Assembly (NCBI RefSeq): GCF_000230975.2
Contig: NC_021172.1
Coordinates: 186,001-250,000 of the forward strand
Length of the DNA: 64,000 nt
From: Hyphomicrobium denitrificans 1NES1
Lineage (GTDB): Bacteria; Pseudomonadota; Alphaproteobacteria; Rhizobiales; Hyphomicrobiaceae
Reading direction: 5' to 3'
Every line of letters starts with the position of its first letter. The stretch's first letter is position 1. The notes beneath the pieces are model-generated. The model did no database searches, was not told where the DNA came from, and was given only the letters and a program-made list of their open reading frames with translations. Positions 49,302-62,690 of this stretch are shown in pieces. Position numbers and translations under genes: made by a program.

Positions 49302-50429
49302 ATGAGTGGCATGCAATCGATCATGCTGGCCGCCGGTGGGACAGGCGGTCACCTGTTTCCGGCGTTCGCGCTTGCCGAAGAGCTCGGGCGCCGTGGAGTC
49401 GCCGTCGATCTGATGACGGATATGCGCGGCGATCGCTACGGCGGCGGGTTTCCGGCGCGCAAGATCTATCAAGTACCGTCGGCGACGCTGGCGTCGCGCT
49501 CGCCGCGCGATATCGCCGCGACGGTCCTGACGCTTACGCGTGGAACGGGTGCTGCTTTTCGGTTGCTCGGGCAGGCGAAGCCCCATGCGGTGATTGGGTT
49601 TGGCGGCTATCCGACGTATCCGCCTCTGGTCGCAGCGCGTCTCAGGGGCATTCCGACCGCCATTCACGAGCAGAACGCCGTGCTCGGACGCGCCAACAAG
49701 ATGCTCGCCAAGCGTGTCAACGCCATTGCGACATCGTTCGAACGGACGAAGTTTCTTGATGGGACGCTTGCTGCAAAATCGGTTCTGACCGGCAATCCGG
49801 TACGCAAGGCCGTGCTCGAAGCGGCTGCTCTCGGCTTTCTGCCGCCACTGCCGGACAGCCCCATTCGTATTCTTATTTTTGGCGGTAGCCAGGGCGCACG
49901 TTTTTTTTCCGATATCGTCCCGCTGGCGCTGTTCGCGCTGCCCGATCATTTGCGCAAGCGCCTTCGCATCGTGCAGCAGGCACGGGAGGAAGACATCGAA
50001 CGAGTCCGAAGCGCATATCTCGAAGCCGGTATCGATGCCGATGTCGCTCCGTTCTTCACCGATTTGCCGGCCCGGATGGCGGATTCGCATCTCGTCATCG
50101 GGCGGGCGGGCGCGTCGACAGTTGCGGAATTGACGGCGATCGGGCGGCCATCGATCCTCGTGCCGCTGCCGCACGCCCTCGACAACGACCAGTTGAACAA
50201 CGCGCGGCGGCTTGAAGAATCGGGCGGGGCCTGGTGCATCGAGCAACGCAATCTATCGCCGGAGCGCCTCGCCGATGAGCTCGAAAAGCTTCTAAAATCC
50301 CCCGACACCCTTGCAGCAGCAGCCAAGGCCGCTAAAAACGCGGGGCGGCCCGACGCCGTTCGTAATTTAGCCGATTTCGCGTTGGCTCTTGCGGAGGGTC
50401 GTCGTCCGGGGGGGAATCGCGCGCCGTGA
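49302..50429 (+). CDS. murG: Lipid II synthase MurG (GlcNAc transferase)
   Basis: A 375-residue membrane-associated GT28 glycosyltransferase that adds GlcNAc to lipid I. The N-terminal AAGGTGGHLFPAFALAEEL is the lipid-side Gly-rich loop; VIGFGGYPTYPPLVAARLRG, HEQNAVLGRANK, IFGGSQGARFFSD and VIGRAGASTVAELTAIGRPS complete the signature. The end is Pro/Arg-rich. It lies between ftsW and murC. Confidence 0.97.
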   Translation: MSGMQSIMLAAGGTGGHLFPAFALAEELGRRGVAVDLMTDMRGDRYGGGFPARKIYQVPSATLASRSPRDIAATVLTLTRGTGAAFRLLGQAKPHAVIGFGGYPTYPPLVAARLRGIPTAIHEQNAVLGRANKMLAKRVNAIATSFERTKFLDGTLAAKSVLTGNPVRKAVLEAAALGFLPPLPDSPIRILIFGGSQGARFFSDIVPLALFALPDHLRKRLRIVQQAREEDIERVRSAYLEAGIDADVAPFFTDLPARMADSHLVIGRAGASTVAELTAIGRPSILVPLPHALDNDQLNNARRLEESGGAWCIEQRNLSPERLADELEKLLKSPDTLAAAAKAAKNAGRPDAVRNLADFALALAEGRRPGGNRAP

Positions 50430-50491
50430 GTATCATTACGCGAGACTTTTCGGAGTGCGACGCCGATTTCACGACGAGGATACCTCTCTCC

Positions 50492-51928
50492 ATGCAAATG
50501 CCGCGCGACATAGGGCCATTCCATATTATCGGTATCGGTGGCATCGGCATGAGCGCCATCGCCGAGATTCTTGTCGCCAAGGGCTACACGGTTCAGGGCT
50601 CGGACCAAAAGGAAAGCGCCAACGTCAAGCGGCTGAGGTCGAAAGGCATCCGGGTTTTTGTCGGGCACGATCCGGTCAATCTGATCGGGGCACGCTATGT
50701 CGTGATCTCGACCGCGGTGAAGCCATTCAATCCCGAGCTGATCGCGGCCCGTCAGAAGGGACTGACGATCATCCGGCGCGCCGAAATACTCGCCGAGCTG
50801 ATGCGGCTCTATTCGACGATTTCGGTCACAGGCACGCACGGCAAGACGACGACCACATCACTGCTTTCGCACATCTTCACGGAAGCCGGCGAGGAGCCGA
50901 CCGTCATCACGGGCGGCATCATCAATTCGTGGGGCTCGAACGCGCGGCTCGGTCAGGGCAAATGGATGATCGTCGAGGCGGATGAGAGCGACGGCACCTT
51001 CACGCGGCTGCCGACCGAGATCGGCATCGTCACGAATATCGACCCCGAGCATCTCGATTATTTCGGCTCGGTCGAGGCGATGCATCGCGAATACGAAGCG
51101 TTCCTCAGGAACATTCCGTTCTTCGGGCTAGCTGTCGCCTGCATCGATCATCCTGTCGTGCGCGACATGGTGGAAAGATTGAACCTTCGCGCCGATGGCC
51201 GCAGGCTGCTGACCTATGGTCAGAGCAAGGATGCCGACCTCGTGCTGCAGTCGATCCGTATCGAAGGCAACACGACGTATTTCGATGCGACGCTGACGGC
51301 GCTCGTCAAAGGCGGTGCGCGAAAGCTCAAGGATTGGTCCGTTCCGATCCCTGGCGCGCACAACGCTCTGAATGCCCTTGCGGCCATTGCCGTCGCGACG
51401 CAAGCCGGACTTGATGATGCGAAGATCAAAGCCGCGATGGCGGGGTTTTCGGGCGTCAAAAGGCGCTTCCAATTCACGGGCGAATGGAACGGCATCGGTA
51501 TCTACGACGACTATGGCCATCATCCGGCGGAAATCGCCGCTGTACTGGCGGCTGCGCGCGGTGGCGCCAAAGGCAAGGTGATCGCGGTCGTCGAGCCGCA
51601 CCGTTTCACGCGCGTGCGCGATCTTTTCGAGGATTTCGCGCGCTGCTTCAAGGATGCCGATCACGTCATTGTGGCGCCACTTTATACGGCGGGCGAACCT
51701 CCCATCGCCGGTATAGACAATCAGGCGCTTGCGTCGCGGATCGCAACCGCCGGGCGGCGTTCGGCCGAAGCCGTCGAAGAACCGACGGGCATTGTCCCGG
51801 CCATCAAACGCATCGCGGTTCCGGGTGACATTGTCGTCTGCCTCGGCGCAGGCAATTCGACGGACTGGGCTCACGCATTGCCAGACTGGCTCGCGGGAAC
51901 GGCGCAGCGGGCCGGGAGCGCGGCCTGA
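50492..51928 (+). CDS. murC: UDP-MurNAc--L-alanine ligase
   Basis: A 478-residue ligase that adds the first amino acid to UDP-MurNAc. It has the Gly-rich [20 protein letters not shown] start, the P-loop [37 protein letters not shown] and [15 protein letters not shown]. The start at 50492 is chosen because relatives begin MKLPxxIGxxHFxGIGGIGM and a GAGGA site lies upstream. A GTG at 50426, overlapping the murG stop, would add 22 unconserved residues. The stop overlaps the murB ATG. Confidence 0.95.
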   Translation: MQMPRDIGPFHIIGIGGIGMSAIAEILVAKGYTVQGSDQKESANVKRLRSKGIRVFVGHDPVNLIGARYVVISTAVKPFNPELIAARQKGLTIIRRAEILAELMRLYSTISVTGTHGKTTTTSLLSHIFTEAGEEPTVITGGIINSWGSNARLGQGKWMIVEADESDGTFTRLPTEIGIVTNIDPEHLDYFGSVEAMHREYEAFLRNIPFFGLAVACIDHPVVRDMVERLNLRADGRRLLTYGQSKDADLVLQSIRIEGNTTYFDATLTALVKGGARKLKDWSVPIPGAHNALNALAAIAVATQAGLDDAKIKAAMAGFSGVKRRFQFTGEWNGIGIYDDYGHHPAEIAAVLAAARGGAKGKVIAVVEPHRFTRVRDLFEDFARCFKDADHVIVAPLYTAGEPPIAGIDNQALASRIATAGRRSAEAVEEPTGIVPAIKRIAVPGDIVVCLGAGNSTDWAHALPDWLAGTAQRAGSAA

Positions 51929-52908
51929 TGTTCGACGACATCACGAGCGACCTCCGCGCCGCGATGCCCGAACTTCGGGGCCGTCTCGTTGCGAATGCGT
52001 CGCTCGCCGACATCACATGGTTTCGTGTCGGAGGTCCGGCGCAGGCGCTGTTTACTCCGGCCGATGAAGCAGATCTCGCGTACTTTCTGAAGAGCAAGCC
52101 GCGCGACTTGCCGGTTTTCGTCATCGGGCTGGGATCAAACCTGCTCGTGCGCGACGGTGGTGTCGCCGGCGTCGTGATCCGGCTCGGCCGCGGTTTCGGC
52201 GAGATCAAGATTGAGGACGGGGGACGGCTACACGCCGGAACCGCTGTGCCCGACGTCAAGGTCGCGCGTGCGGCGGCTGACGCCGGCATTCGCGGGCTGG
52301 CGTTCTATCGCGGCATTCCGGGCTCGATCGGTGGAGCTCTGCGCATGAATGCGGGCGCGCACGGGCGCGAGACGAAGGATTGCCTCGTCGGGGCGCGGGC
52401 TGTCGATCCGGATGGCAATATCCACGTCCTTTCGCTTCAGGACATGGGATTCACTTATCGGCATTCCGTCATACCGGAGACGTGGATCTTCACCGAGGCG
52501 ACGTATCAAGGCGCTCCGGGCGATCCGGCGGAGATCGTGAAAGAGATGGACGAGGTCGCGGACTATCGCGAGAAGAACCAGCCGATCAAGGAACGCACCG
52601 GCGGTTCGACGTTCAAAAATCCGCCGGGGCACAGCGCCTGGAAGCTTGTCGACGAGGCAGGATGCCGTGGCTTGCGCGTCGGCGGCGCGAAGGTGTCCGA
52701 TATGCATTGCAACTTCCTGATCAACGATCGGCAGGCAACAGGCGAAGACGTCGAACGGCTTGGCGAGACGGTCAGGGCGCGCGTCAAGGCGAAGTCCGGC
52801 ATCACGCTCAATTGGGAAATCATCCGCCTTGGACTTCCGCGAGCAGGATGTGCAGTCGGCGAAGCGCTGGCGATTTTGGACAACTCCGTCGATCAAGCCC
52901 AATCGTAG
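51928..52908 (+). CDS. murB: UDP-N-acetylenolpyruvoylglucosamine reductase
   Basis: A 326-residue FAD enzyme that completes UDP-MurNAc synthesis. Residues 28-110 form the FAD-binding part ([40 protein letters not shown]). [40 protein letters not shown] with the catalytic Ser, and [13 protein letters not shown] follow. It is a type II-like alphaproteobacterial form. It shares one base with the murC stop. Confidence 0.96.
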   Translation: MFDDITSDLRAAMPELRGRLVANASLADITWFRVGGPAQALFTPADEADLAYFLKSKPRDLPVFVIGLGSNLLVRDGGVAGVVIRLGRGFGEIKIEDGGRLHAGTAVPDVKVARAAADAGIRGLAFYRGIPGSIGGALRMNAGAHGRETKDCLVGARAVDPDGNIHVLSLQDMGFTYRHSVIPETWIFTEATYQGAPGDPAEIVKEMDEVADYREKNQPIKERTGGSTFKNPPGHSAWKLVDEAGCRGLRVGGAKVSDMHCNFLINDRQATGEDVERLGETVRARVKAKSGITLNWEIIRLGLPRAGCAVGEALAILDNSVDQAQS

Positions 52909-52938
52909 GTTTTTCCGGAAAATGGTGGGAAACGAGCC

Positions 52939-53892
52939 ATGACAAAACTCGGCGTCGTGCCGAAGCGCACACGCGATCACGTGGCTGTTCTCAAGGGTGG
53001 GCTGTCAGCCGAGCGCGAGGTGAGCCTCAACTCCGGTGCAGCTGTCGGGGAAGCGCTGCGGGAGGAAGGATACCGGGTCACCGAGATCGACGTCGACCGC
53101 AACCTGGCGGGCCAGCTCGACGCCATCAATCCCGACGTCTGTTTCAATGCGCTGCACGGCAAGTTCGGCGAGGACGGTTGCGTGCAAGGCATCCTCGAGT
53201 TGCTGGCGATTCCGTACACCCATTCTGGCGTTCTGGCCTCGGCGCTCGCGATGCACAAGGAGCGCGCCAAGGACGTGATGAAGCTCGCAGGCGTTCCGGT
53301 CGCTGAAGCGAAGCTCGTCACGCGGCGCGAGGCTCTCGAAGGACACGTCTTGCCTCCGCCCTACGTCGTGAAGCCTCCCACGGAAGGCTCGAGTGTCGGG
53401 GTTGTCATCGTTTCGCCCGATGCGGACCGTCCGCCCAATTCGATCGCGTCGGGAGGATCGCCAGACCAGATCGTGATGGTTGAGCGTTACGTTGCAGGGC
53501 GCGAGCTAACTTGTGCTGTCATTGGAGATTTTGTGACAGATGTCATCGAGATCGTGCCTCTCCGGGGGCTCGCTTTCTACGACTATGAATCAAAATACGG
53601 TCCGGGGGGCTCGAAGCACGAGCTGCCGGCACAACTTTTACCGGATGTTTACCAGTCAGTCCGTTCCTTAACGTTAAGAGCGCATCAGGCGTTGGGGTGC
53701 CGCGGCGTGTCGCGAGCGGACTTCCGCTTCGACGATACGGCTGGTGGGACTGGCGATCTGATCTGCCTCGAAGTGAACACGCAACCGGGCATGACGGGAA
53801 CGTCTCTCGTGCCTGAGCTGGCGGGTCATGCGGGCTGGTCGTTCGGTGACCTCGTCCGATGGATGGTCGAGGACGCGAGTTGCAACAGGTAG
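52939..53892 (+). CDS. ddl: D-alanine--D-alanine ligase
   Basis: A 317-residue ATP-grasp enzyme that makes the D-Ala-D-Ala used by MurF. The N-terminal VAVLKGGLSAEREVSLNSGA, CFNALHGKFGEDGCVQGILE, PYVVKPPTEGSSVGVVIV and C-terminal CLEVNTQPGMTGTSLVPELA are characteristic. An extra linker around residues 160-170 (ADRPPNSIASGGSPD) is slightly longer than usual. It overlaps the likely start of ftsQ by 34 bases. Confidence 0.96.
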   Translation: MTKLGVVPKRTRDHVAVLKGGLSAEREVSLNSGAAVGEALREEGYRVTEIDVDRNLAGQLDAINPDVCFNALHGKFGEDGCVQGILELLAIPYTHSGVLASALAMHKERAKDVMKLAGVPVAEAKLVTRREALEGHVLPPPYVVKPPTEGSSVGVVIVSPDADRPPNSIASGGSPDQIVMVERYVAGRELTCAVIGDFVTDVIEIVPLRGLAFYDYESKYGPGGSKHELPAQLLPDVYQSVRSLTLRAHQALGCRGVSRADFRFDDTAGGTGDLICLEVNTQPGMTGTSLVPELAGHAGWSFGDLVRWMVEDASCNR

Positions 53893-54884
53893 CAGGCAAG
53901 CAACGGTTCTGGTGGCGGGCGCACGAAGCGCCGACGCCGGAGCCCAAAGCTGCCCAGACCTTTGAAGTTCCGCCGACCGTCAGCACAGTTTCACGTTCCG
54001 CTCCCCAGCGTCCCGACATGACGCTCAAGATTCCGCGCGGCGAGCGGCGCGTGCGAAGATCGCGGCGCACGACGCGGCGATGGCTCAGATATTCTTTTGC
54101 GACAGGCGCGCTCTTGGCGACGGTCAGCGCTACGGCAGTTGTGCTGCCGCTCAATCGCGCGACATTCGCCAATCTTCTGCATAAAACTGCCGCTGAGGCG
54201 ACGGCGCTGACGATTGCGGCCGGTTTCGGCATTAATCAGGTCAATGTCTCCGGGCAGCATTACGCATCCGATAACGACATCTACGATGCGCTCGATCTCA
54301 CGAACGTTCGAACGTTCGCGGCTTTCGACTCGGAAGCGGCGCTGAAACGCATCGAACGTATTCCGTGGATCGATAAGGCGCAGATCACGCGCGTCTATCC
54401 GGGCTCGCTCGATATCGTGGTCCGCGAACGGACTCCGGCAGTCGTCTGGACGCGTGGCAATGAGAATTATCTCGTCGATGCGACCGGGCGTGTTCTTGGT
54501 CCAATGCCGATTGCGGGCGGTTGGGCTTTGCCGCGCGTCGTTGGCGAAGGGGCCAAGGACGAGGCTCGGTCGATGCTCGCGGCGGTCCGTCAATATCCCG
54601 CAATCGAAAAGCAATATGCATATGCGGAACGCATTGCCGAACGCCGCTGGCGCATCGTGCTCAAAACCGGAACGGTGCTCGAGCTTGGTGCTGATCGCGA
54701 AATCGAAGGCCTGCAGGAAATCGCGGGTTCGTCCGCCACCGCACCTGCGCTCAGGGGCACGCCGATGATCATCGATGTGCGCACGCCAGGCCGCATTGCG
54801 ATGCGTCCGGTCGATAACAAGGCCGCGCAAACCGCTGCACTCGATTCTTCCGCGGGCGCACCCCTTACCATCAGCTCACGTTAG
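53859..54884 (+). CDS. ftsQ: Cell division protein FtsQ
   Basis: A 341-residue bitopic divisome protein. A long basic cytoplasmic part (residues 1-75) precedes one membrane helix (about 78-97, SFATGALLATVSATAVVLPL). A POTRA domain follows (INQVNVSGQHYASDNDIYDA, then ALKRIERIPWIDKAQITRVY) and then the FtsQ beta domain. FtsQ recruits FtsL and FtsB. ATG 54018 is an alternative start that would avoid overlap with ddl. Confidence 0.9.
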   Translation: MDGRGRELQQVAGKQRFWWRAHEAPTPEPKAAQTFEVPPTVSTVSRSAPQRPDMTLKIPRGERRVRRSRRTTRRWLRYSFATGALLATVSATAVVLPLNRATFANLLHKTAAEATALTIAAGFGINQVNVSGQHYASDNDIYDALDLTNVRTFAAFDSEAALKRIERIPWIDKAQITRVYPGSLDIVVRERTPAVVWTRGNENYLVDATGRVLGPMPIAGGWALPRVVGEGAKDEARSMLAAVRQYPAIEKQYAYAERIAERRWRIVLKTGTVLELGADREIEGLQEIAGSSATAPALRGTPMIIDVRTPGRIAMRPVDNKAAQTAALDSSAGAPLTISSR

Positions 54885-54894
54885 CGGGATCTCC

Positions 54895-56151
54895 ATGGCT
54901 GATAGGCGCACGTACCGGACGTTCGGGCTTCTGGACATCGGCACCAGCAAGACAGTTGCCGCCGTGATCGTGGCCGAGCACGGGCCGTCGTTATCGGCGC
55001 CGTCGCTGCGGCTCGCTGGGCTTGGCCTTCAACGGTCGCGCGGTGTCAAAGCCGGTGTGCTGACTGATCTCGATGAGGCTGAGTCGGTCGTTCGCGCCGT
55101 CCTCGCGCAAGCGGAACGCGCGGCAGGTGTTTCGGTCGGCAACTATACGGTTTCGGTTGCAGCCGGGCGCCTGGCGTCTGCGCATTGCACGGCGCGCATC
55201 GACGTCGAGACGGGACGCGTTACGCATGACGATCTTCAGCGGCTCATGGCGGCGGGCGAAAGCTATGCCGAACGCGACGGTCGCACGCTCCTCCATCTCA
55301 ACCGGCTCGGCTATGAGCTCGACGGGGTTGGCGGCGTGCGCGATCCGATCGGGTTCTCGGCGCGCCGTCTTTCGGCTGGATTGCACGCCGTGACTGCGGA
55401 CGAAGCGCCGTTGCGCAATCTTCTGGTCCTGATCGATCGCTGCTACGCGGAGTGCGATGGCCTCGTTGCATCGCCCTACGCGAGCGCGCTTGCGGTGACG
55501 ACCGAGGAAGAGCGCCAGTTCGGTGTGACCTGCATCGATTTCGGAGCAGGAACGACGACAATCGCGCTCTTTGCCGATGGCCTATTCGCCGGCGTCGAGG
55601 CGATCCCTGTCGGCGGTCAGCATTTGACTTATGACATCGCCAGGGCGTTGCAGACGCCACTCGCAGAAGCCGAGCGAATCAAAACGCTTTATGGCACACT
55701 GCTCAATGCCCAGTCCGACGAGCACGAATCGATTTCCTATCCGGTGGCCGGAGAGGAGGACGAGGGGAGCTTTGAGACCACCAAAGCGCGGCTGACGGCT
55801 ATCATCCGGCCGCGTGTGCAACAGCTCTTGGGACTCGTGCGTGAGCGTTTGGCGCTCAATGCGGCGGGCCGATACGCGGGAGACAAGGTCGTTCTTACGG
55901 GCGGAGCCAGCCAACTTCTCGGACTCTCGGAATTCGTCGCCAACGAATTCGGCAGACCGGTGCGCCTCGGCAGGCCATCGGATCTCGCCGGGCTCAACGC
56001 GAGTCTTGCAGGGCCGCAGCTTGCGACGCTTTCCGGTCTCGCGGTTCTCGCGGCTCGCGGCAGCAACGAATTGAGTACGCCATATGCACGCAAGGTTTTG
56101 AAGCAAGGATATCTCGGTCGTGTCGGGACGTGGTTGAAGCGCGCGTTTTGA
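54895..56151 (+). CDS. ftsA: Cell division protein FtsA
   Basis: A 418-residue actin-like protein that tethers FtsZ to the membrane. Phosphate loops are GLLDIGTSKTVAAVIV and CIDFGAGTTTIALFADG; VLTGGASQLLGLSEF completes the nucleotide site. The last residues, GYLGRVGTWLKRAF, form an amphipathic membrane-targeting helix. The start at 54895 lies ten bases after ftsQ. The partner FtsZ has an unusual C-terminus, so the contact surface here is of interest. Confidence 0.96.
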   Translation: MADRRTYRTFGLLDIGTSKTVAAVIVAEHGPSLSAPSLRLAGLGLQRSRGVKAGVLTDLDEAESVVRAVLAQAERAAGVSVGNYTVSVAAGRLASAHCTARIDVETGRVTHDDLQRLMAAGESYAERDGRTLLHLNRLGYELDGVGGVRDPIGFSARRLSAGLHAVTADEAPLRNLLVLIDRCYAECDGLVASPYASALAVTTEEERQFGVTCIDFGAGTTTIALFADGLFAGVEAIPVGGQHLTYDIARALQTPLAEAERIKTLYGTLLNAQSDEHESISYPVAGEEDEGSFETTKARLTAIIRPRVQQLLGLVRERLALNAAGRYAGDKVVLTGGASQLLGLSEFVANEFGRPVRLGRPSDLAGLNASLAGPQLATLSGLAVLAARGSNELSTPYARKVLKQGYLGRVGTWLKRAF

Positions 56152-56246
56152 CGACGAGACGAAATGAGCGCCGATGTCGTTCCGGGAAGCGAAATTGGTG
56201 TTTTTCTCCATGAGCGGCTTCGCCGATTGTCAATTTTGAGGGTGCC

Positions 56247-57863
56247 ATGAGCATCAAACTGCAACTACCGACGCTGGTCGATATGAAGCCGAGACTGACG
56301 GTCATCGGCGTCGGCGGCGCGGGCTGCAACGCGGTCAACAATATGATCGCTGCCGGACTCCAGGGCGTCGAGTTCGTCGTCGCCAACACCGATGCGCAAT
56401 CGCTCGCCGCGTCGAGCGCCGAGTACCGGGTCCAGCTCGGAGCCAATCTGACCGAAGGCCTCGGCGCCGGCTCTCGCCCGGAAATCGGAGAGGCGGCAGC
56501 CGAGGAAGCCATCGCCGAGCTTCGCGCTCATATCGCCGGATCGCACATGGTTTTCATCGCCGCCGGTATGGGCGGTGGCACGGGTACGGGTGCCGCGACG
56601 GTCATCGCAAGGGCTGCCCGCGAGGTCGGGGCGCTGACGGTCGGCGTCGTCTGCAAGCCGTTCGCGTTCGAAGGCGCGCGCCGGATGCGTATCGCCGAAG
56701 CCGGCGTGCAGTCGCTACGCCAGCACGTCGACACTCTGATCGTCATTCCGAACCAGAACCTTTTCCGCATCGCCAATGAGCGCACGACATTCGCGGAAGC
56801 CTTCGTGCTGGCCGACCAAGTTCTCTATTCCGGCGTCGCCTGCATCGTCGAACTGGTTTTGAAGGAAGGCCTGATCAATCTCGATTTCGCCGACGTTCGT
56901 ACGATCATGAGCAATATGGGCGCCGCCATGATGGGGACCGGCGAAGCGACGGGCGAGCGTCGCGCCGTTCTCGCTGCGGAGGAAGCCATCGCCAATCCGC
57001 TGCTTGACGACGTGACATTGCGTGGTGCGCGGGGTCTGCTGCTGTCGATCTCGGGCGGTCGCGACATGACCCTTTATGAAGTCGACGAGGCGGCGAGCCG
57101 TATTCGCCAGGAAGTCGATCCTGAGGCCAACATCATCGTCGGCGCCACGTTTGACGAGCAACTCGGAGATCGGCTTCGGGTGTCGATCGTCGCTTCCGGC
57201 ATGAACCGCCCGAACGAGCAATTTGCGCCACAGCGTGCTCAGCAGCCTGGAATTGCTCCGAACCCAGCGATGGGTCCGGGCGGACGGAATGCTCACGCCG
57301 TGCCTTCCGCTGAAATTTCGGCGGTGCACAACAATGGTTCTGTGCCACCGCCTCCGGGAGATCTACAGCGTCGACTTGCGGAAGCGTTGCAACCGTCGGC
57401 ACCAAGTGTCCAGAATTATTCTAATCCGGGCGACAGCGAATCACGTGCATCTCCGCGTGACAGTTGGATTGCACCAGGCAATGTGATGATCGAAGACGGA
57501 CTCGAAAATTTCCCACCACTCACGGGAAATGCATTGTTACGAACGCCGCCGTTGCCGTCTTCCGGAGTCGGAGCGCCGTCGACGCATTCTTTCGAGCCGC
57601 AAGCGCCGACAGAATTTCAGCGTACGTCTCGTCGTCTTCCTGCTATCGAAGATTTTCCGCCGCAAGCTCAGAAAGAGTGGAACGCGCATCACGGTGCAAT
57701 TGGCGGACGTGCAGAAACATCAGCAAAATCGGGCATTTTTGGACGATTGGCGAGTCTCAGCCGCGGAGTGAAATCTGCTCAGCATAAGGATTCTGCGCGG
57801 CCGCAGGATGGTGAGATCGAGGCCGAAGCGAAGCAGTTCATCGTCGGACGAGAGCGCCGCTGA
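56247..57863 (+). CDS. ftsZ: Cell division GTPase FtsZ, atypical C-terminus
   Basis: A 538-residue tubulin-like GTPase forming the Z-ring. The GTPase domain covers residues 1-320, with [16 protein letters not shown], the tubulin signature GGGTGTG (109-115) and the T7 region [14 protein letters not shown] long linker rich in Pro, Ser and Asn follows, with [16 protein letters not shown] near residue 455. The protein ends [16 protein letters not shown]. The usual DIPAFLRRQ-type terminal peptide that binds FtsA and other partners is not seen in this frame or the other two. The core is otherwise normal. Confidence 0.95.
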   Translation: MSIKLQLPTLVDMKPRLTVIGVGGAGCNAVNNMIAAGLQGVEFVVANTDAQSLAASSAEYRVQLGANLTEGLGAGSRPEIGEAAAEEAIAELRAHIAGSHMVFIAAGMGGGTGTGAATVIARAAREVGALTVGVVCKPFAFEGARRMRIAEAGVQSLRQHVDTLIVIPNQNLFRIANERTTFAEAFVLADQVLYSGVACIVELVLKEGLINLDFADVRTIMSNMGAAMMGTGEATGERRAVLAAEEAIANPLLDDVTLRGARGLLLSISGGRDMTLYEVDEAASRIRQEVDPEANIIVGATFDEQLGDRLRVSIVASGMNRPNEQFAPQRAQQPGIAPNPAMGPGGRNAHAVPSAEISAVHNNGSVPPPPGDLQRRLAEALQPSAPSVQNYSNPGDSESRASPRDSWIAPGNVMIEDGLENFPPLTGNALLRTPPLPSSGVGAPSTHSFEPQAPTEFQRTSRRLPAIEDFPPQAQKEWNAHHGAIGGRAETSAKSGIFGRLASLSRGVKSAQHKDSARPQDGEIEAEAKQFIVGRERR

Positions 57864-58132
57864 ACCGGCGCCTGCATCAGGACGACGAGAGCGTCAAGCC
57901 TAGTTGCTAAGACGTAACAGAGTGTAAGAAAGCGTGATTTGTCGGTGTTAAGCGAAGCAGTTAGCTTTTGTGCATCGACTTCTTGTGCTGAACCTTTAGA
58001 CAGCACTGACACGGCCAAACAAGGTCGGCAGGCTGGCGAAAATAAGAAGGCAAGGCGCATTGGGTCAGGGGGTGGTCGGCCGTATTAATGCTGGGGAGCA
58101 GCGGCCCGCCAGAAAATGAGGGACGGCGCTGT

Positions 58133-59077
58133 ATGTCGAATCGATTCATCGGTGCGCGGCAAACCACGCTTGCCCGCGAAATTCAGTTGACAGGCACGGG
58201 GGTGCACAGCGGAGCTCCAGTATCAGTCACACTGCATCCAGCAGAGGCTGATACTGGGCTCCGCTTTCTCGTTACGAAACGGGGAAGAGTCGTCTCGGAA
58301 ATCGCGGCGCACGTAGCCAATGTTAAAAATCTGACGCTCTGCACCGTTATCGGTGACGATGCAGGTACGACGGTCGGAACGGTCGAACACCTTCTTGCCG
58401 CTTTGCGCGGTCTCTCAATCGACAATCTCTATATCGAAATTGACAGCAAAGAAGTGCCGATCATGGACGGCAGCTCGGCGGAGTTCGTCGAGGCCATTGA
58501 CCGGGTCGGAATCCGGGAGCTGTCGGAACCCCGCAAGTACATCAAAGTTTTGAAGCCGGTCCGGGTCGAGGAAGGCGGCTGCTGGGGAGCGCTCGAACCC
58601 TATTCGGGCTTTCGCATGGACGTAGAAATAGATTTTGCTTCGCCCGTGATTGGCCGTCAGCGGCTGCAGTATGAAATGAGCCCGGGCATCTTCCGTCATG
58701 AAATTTCTCGCGCTCGCACGTTCGGCTTCATGAGCGATGTCGAGAAGCTGTGGAAAGCCGGTCTGGCGCTGGGCGCCGATCTTTCCAACACAGTCGCGAT
58801 CGGCGACGGCAAGGTCATGAATCGCGAGGGACTGCGCTATCCGCAGGAATTCGTCCGCCACAAGATGCTCGATGCCGTGGGCGATCTGGCGCTTGCGGGC
58901 ATGCCGCTCCTCGGCGCATATCGTTCCTATAGGGGTGGCCACCGCCTGAATTCTATGGTGCTGCAAGCGCTGTTCGCCGACGCCTCGAACTGGACGGTCG
59001 CGCAGGCTCCCAAGACGCGTGCTGTCCGTGCGCCGGTTCAGATCACGGCCCCTGCAGCTCTCGCCGCGGCTGAATAG
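58133..59077 (+). CDS. lpxC: UDP-3-O-acyl-N-acetylglucosamine deacetylase LpxC
   Basis: A 314-residue zinc enzyme and the first committed step of lipid A synthesis. Zinc and catalytic motifs are VGTVEHLLAALRGL (ligand His), MDGSSAEFVEAI, and HKMLDAVGDLALAG followed by GGHRLNSMVLQAL. The start at 58133 matches the conserved QTTLAREIQLTGTGVHSG opening. It follows ftsZ after a 269-base gap, which may hold a separate promoter. The order ftsZ-lpxC is conserved in many proteobacteria. Confidence 0.96.
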   Translation: MSNRFIGARQTTLAREIQLTGTGVHSGAPVSVTLHPAEADTGLRFLVTKRGRVVSEIAAHVANVKNLTLCTVIGDDAGTTVGTVEHLLAALRGLSIDNLYIEIDSKEVPIMDGSSAEFVEAIDRVGIRELSEPRKYIKVLKPVRVEEGGCWGALEPYSGFRMDVEIDFASPVIGRQRLQYEMSPGIFRHEISRARTFGFMSDVEKLWKAGLALGADLSNTVAIGDGKVMNREGLRYPQEFVRHKMLDAVGDLALAGMPLLGAYRSYRGGHRLNSMVLQALFADASNWTVAQAPKTRAVRAPVQITAPAALAAAE

Positions 59078-59289
59078 GCTCTCCGAAAGGCGTCTCGGTC
59101 AGACGAAGCTTGCCGGCATCGGCCTGGAATGCACCACATTCCACCGGTAAATTTAGCGGCGGGTTTCGGGCACTCAGCAGACTCGCACTAGTCTTTCAGG
59201 ATGCTCCGTGAAATGCTATCCGGGACGTTCGCTCGTCGACGGGTGGCAATGAGCGAAGAAGTGCGGTCAGGGTGGAAAGTACGTGACGC

Positions 59290-62381
<3,092 letters not shown>

Positions 62382-62407
62382 GACTTACGAAGAACACGTC
62401 CGAGGCG

Positions 62408-62602
62408 TCAGCTTTCGGATAAGCTGGCGCTGATCGCGACACAGATCTCGCCGCCACGCTCAATGATTTCGACGTCGGCGGCGCCCCCTGCGGGACTTAC
62501 CTGCACCGATACGACCGCTCCGTGTTTTACCGTCGCAGTAATCAGCGGCAAAAGGGCGTGCGGGAAATGTGGTGCCGCCGTGATTTCATAAATGGAAAAC
62601 AT
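62408..62602 (-). CDS. Small hypothetical protein
   Basis: A 64-residue protein starting MFSIYEITAAPHFPHALLPL, preceded by a good AGGAG site nine bases upstream. The rest (VSVQVSPAGGAADVEIIERG) looks like a small beta sheet. No family or signal is recognised. It is convergent with ligA and lies in the same direction as, and after, the aminopeptidase gene. Confidence 0.5.
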   Translation of the reverse strand: MFSIYEITAAPHFPHALLPLITATVKHGAVVSVQVSPAGGAADVEIIERGGEICVAISASLSES

Positions 62603-62690
62603 GCGTGCTTCTCCTCTCATGCCGCGTTGAGGAAAGCTAGGTGAGGGTATGCTCTTGGGCTGTGCCGTCCGTAACAGTACGATCTCAGCC

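Noticed and set aside
49266..50246. A 326-codon open frame on the minus strand opposite murG
   Set aside because: It is the complement of an intact murG with all active-site motifs. There is no ribosome-binding site or family similarity.
57700..57920. Frameshift as the explanation for the atypical FtsZ tail
   Set aside because: Neither alternative frame over the last 200 bases or just after the stop yields a DIPAFLR-like peptide, so a simple indel does not restore a normal tail.
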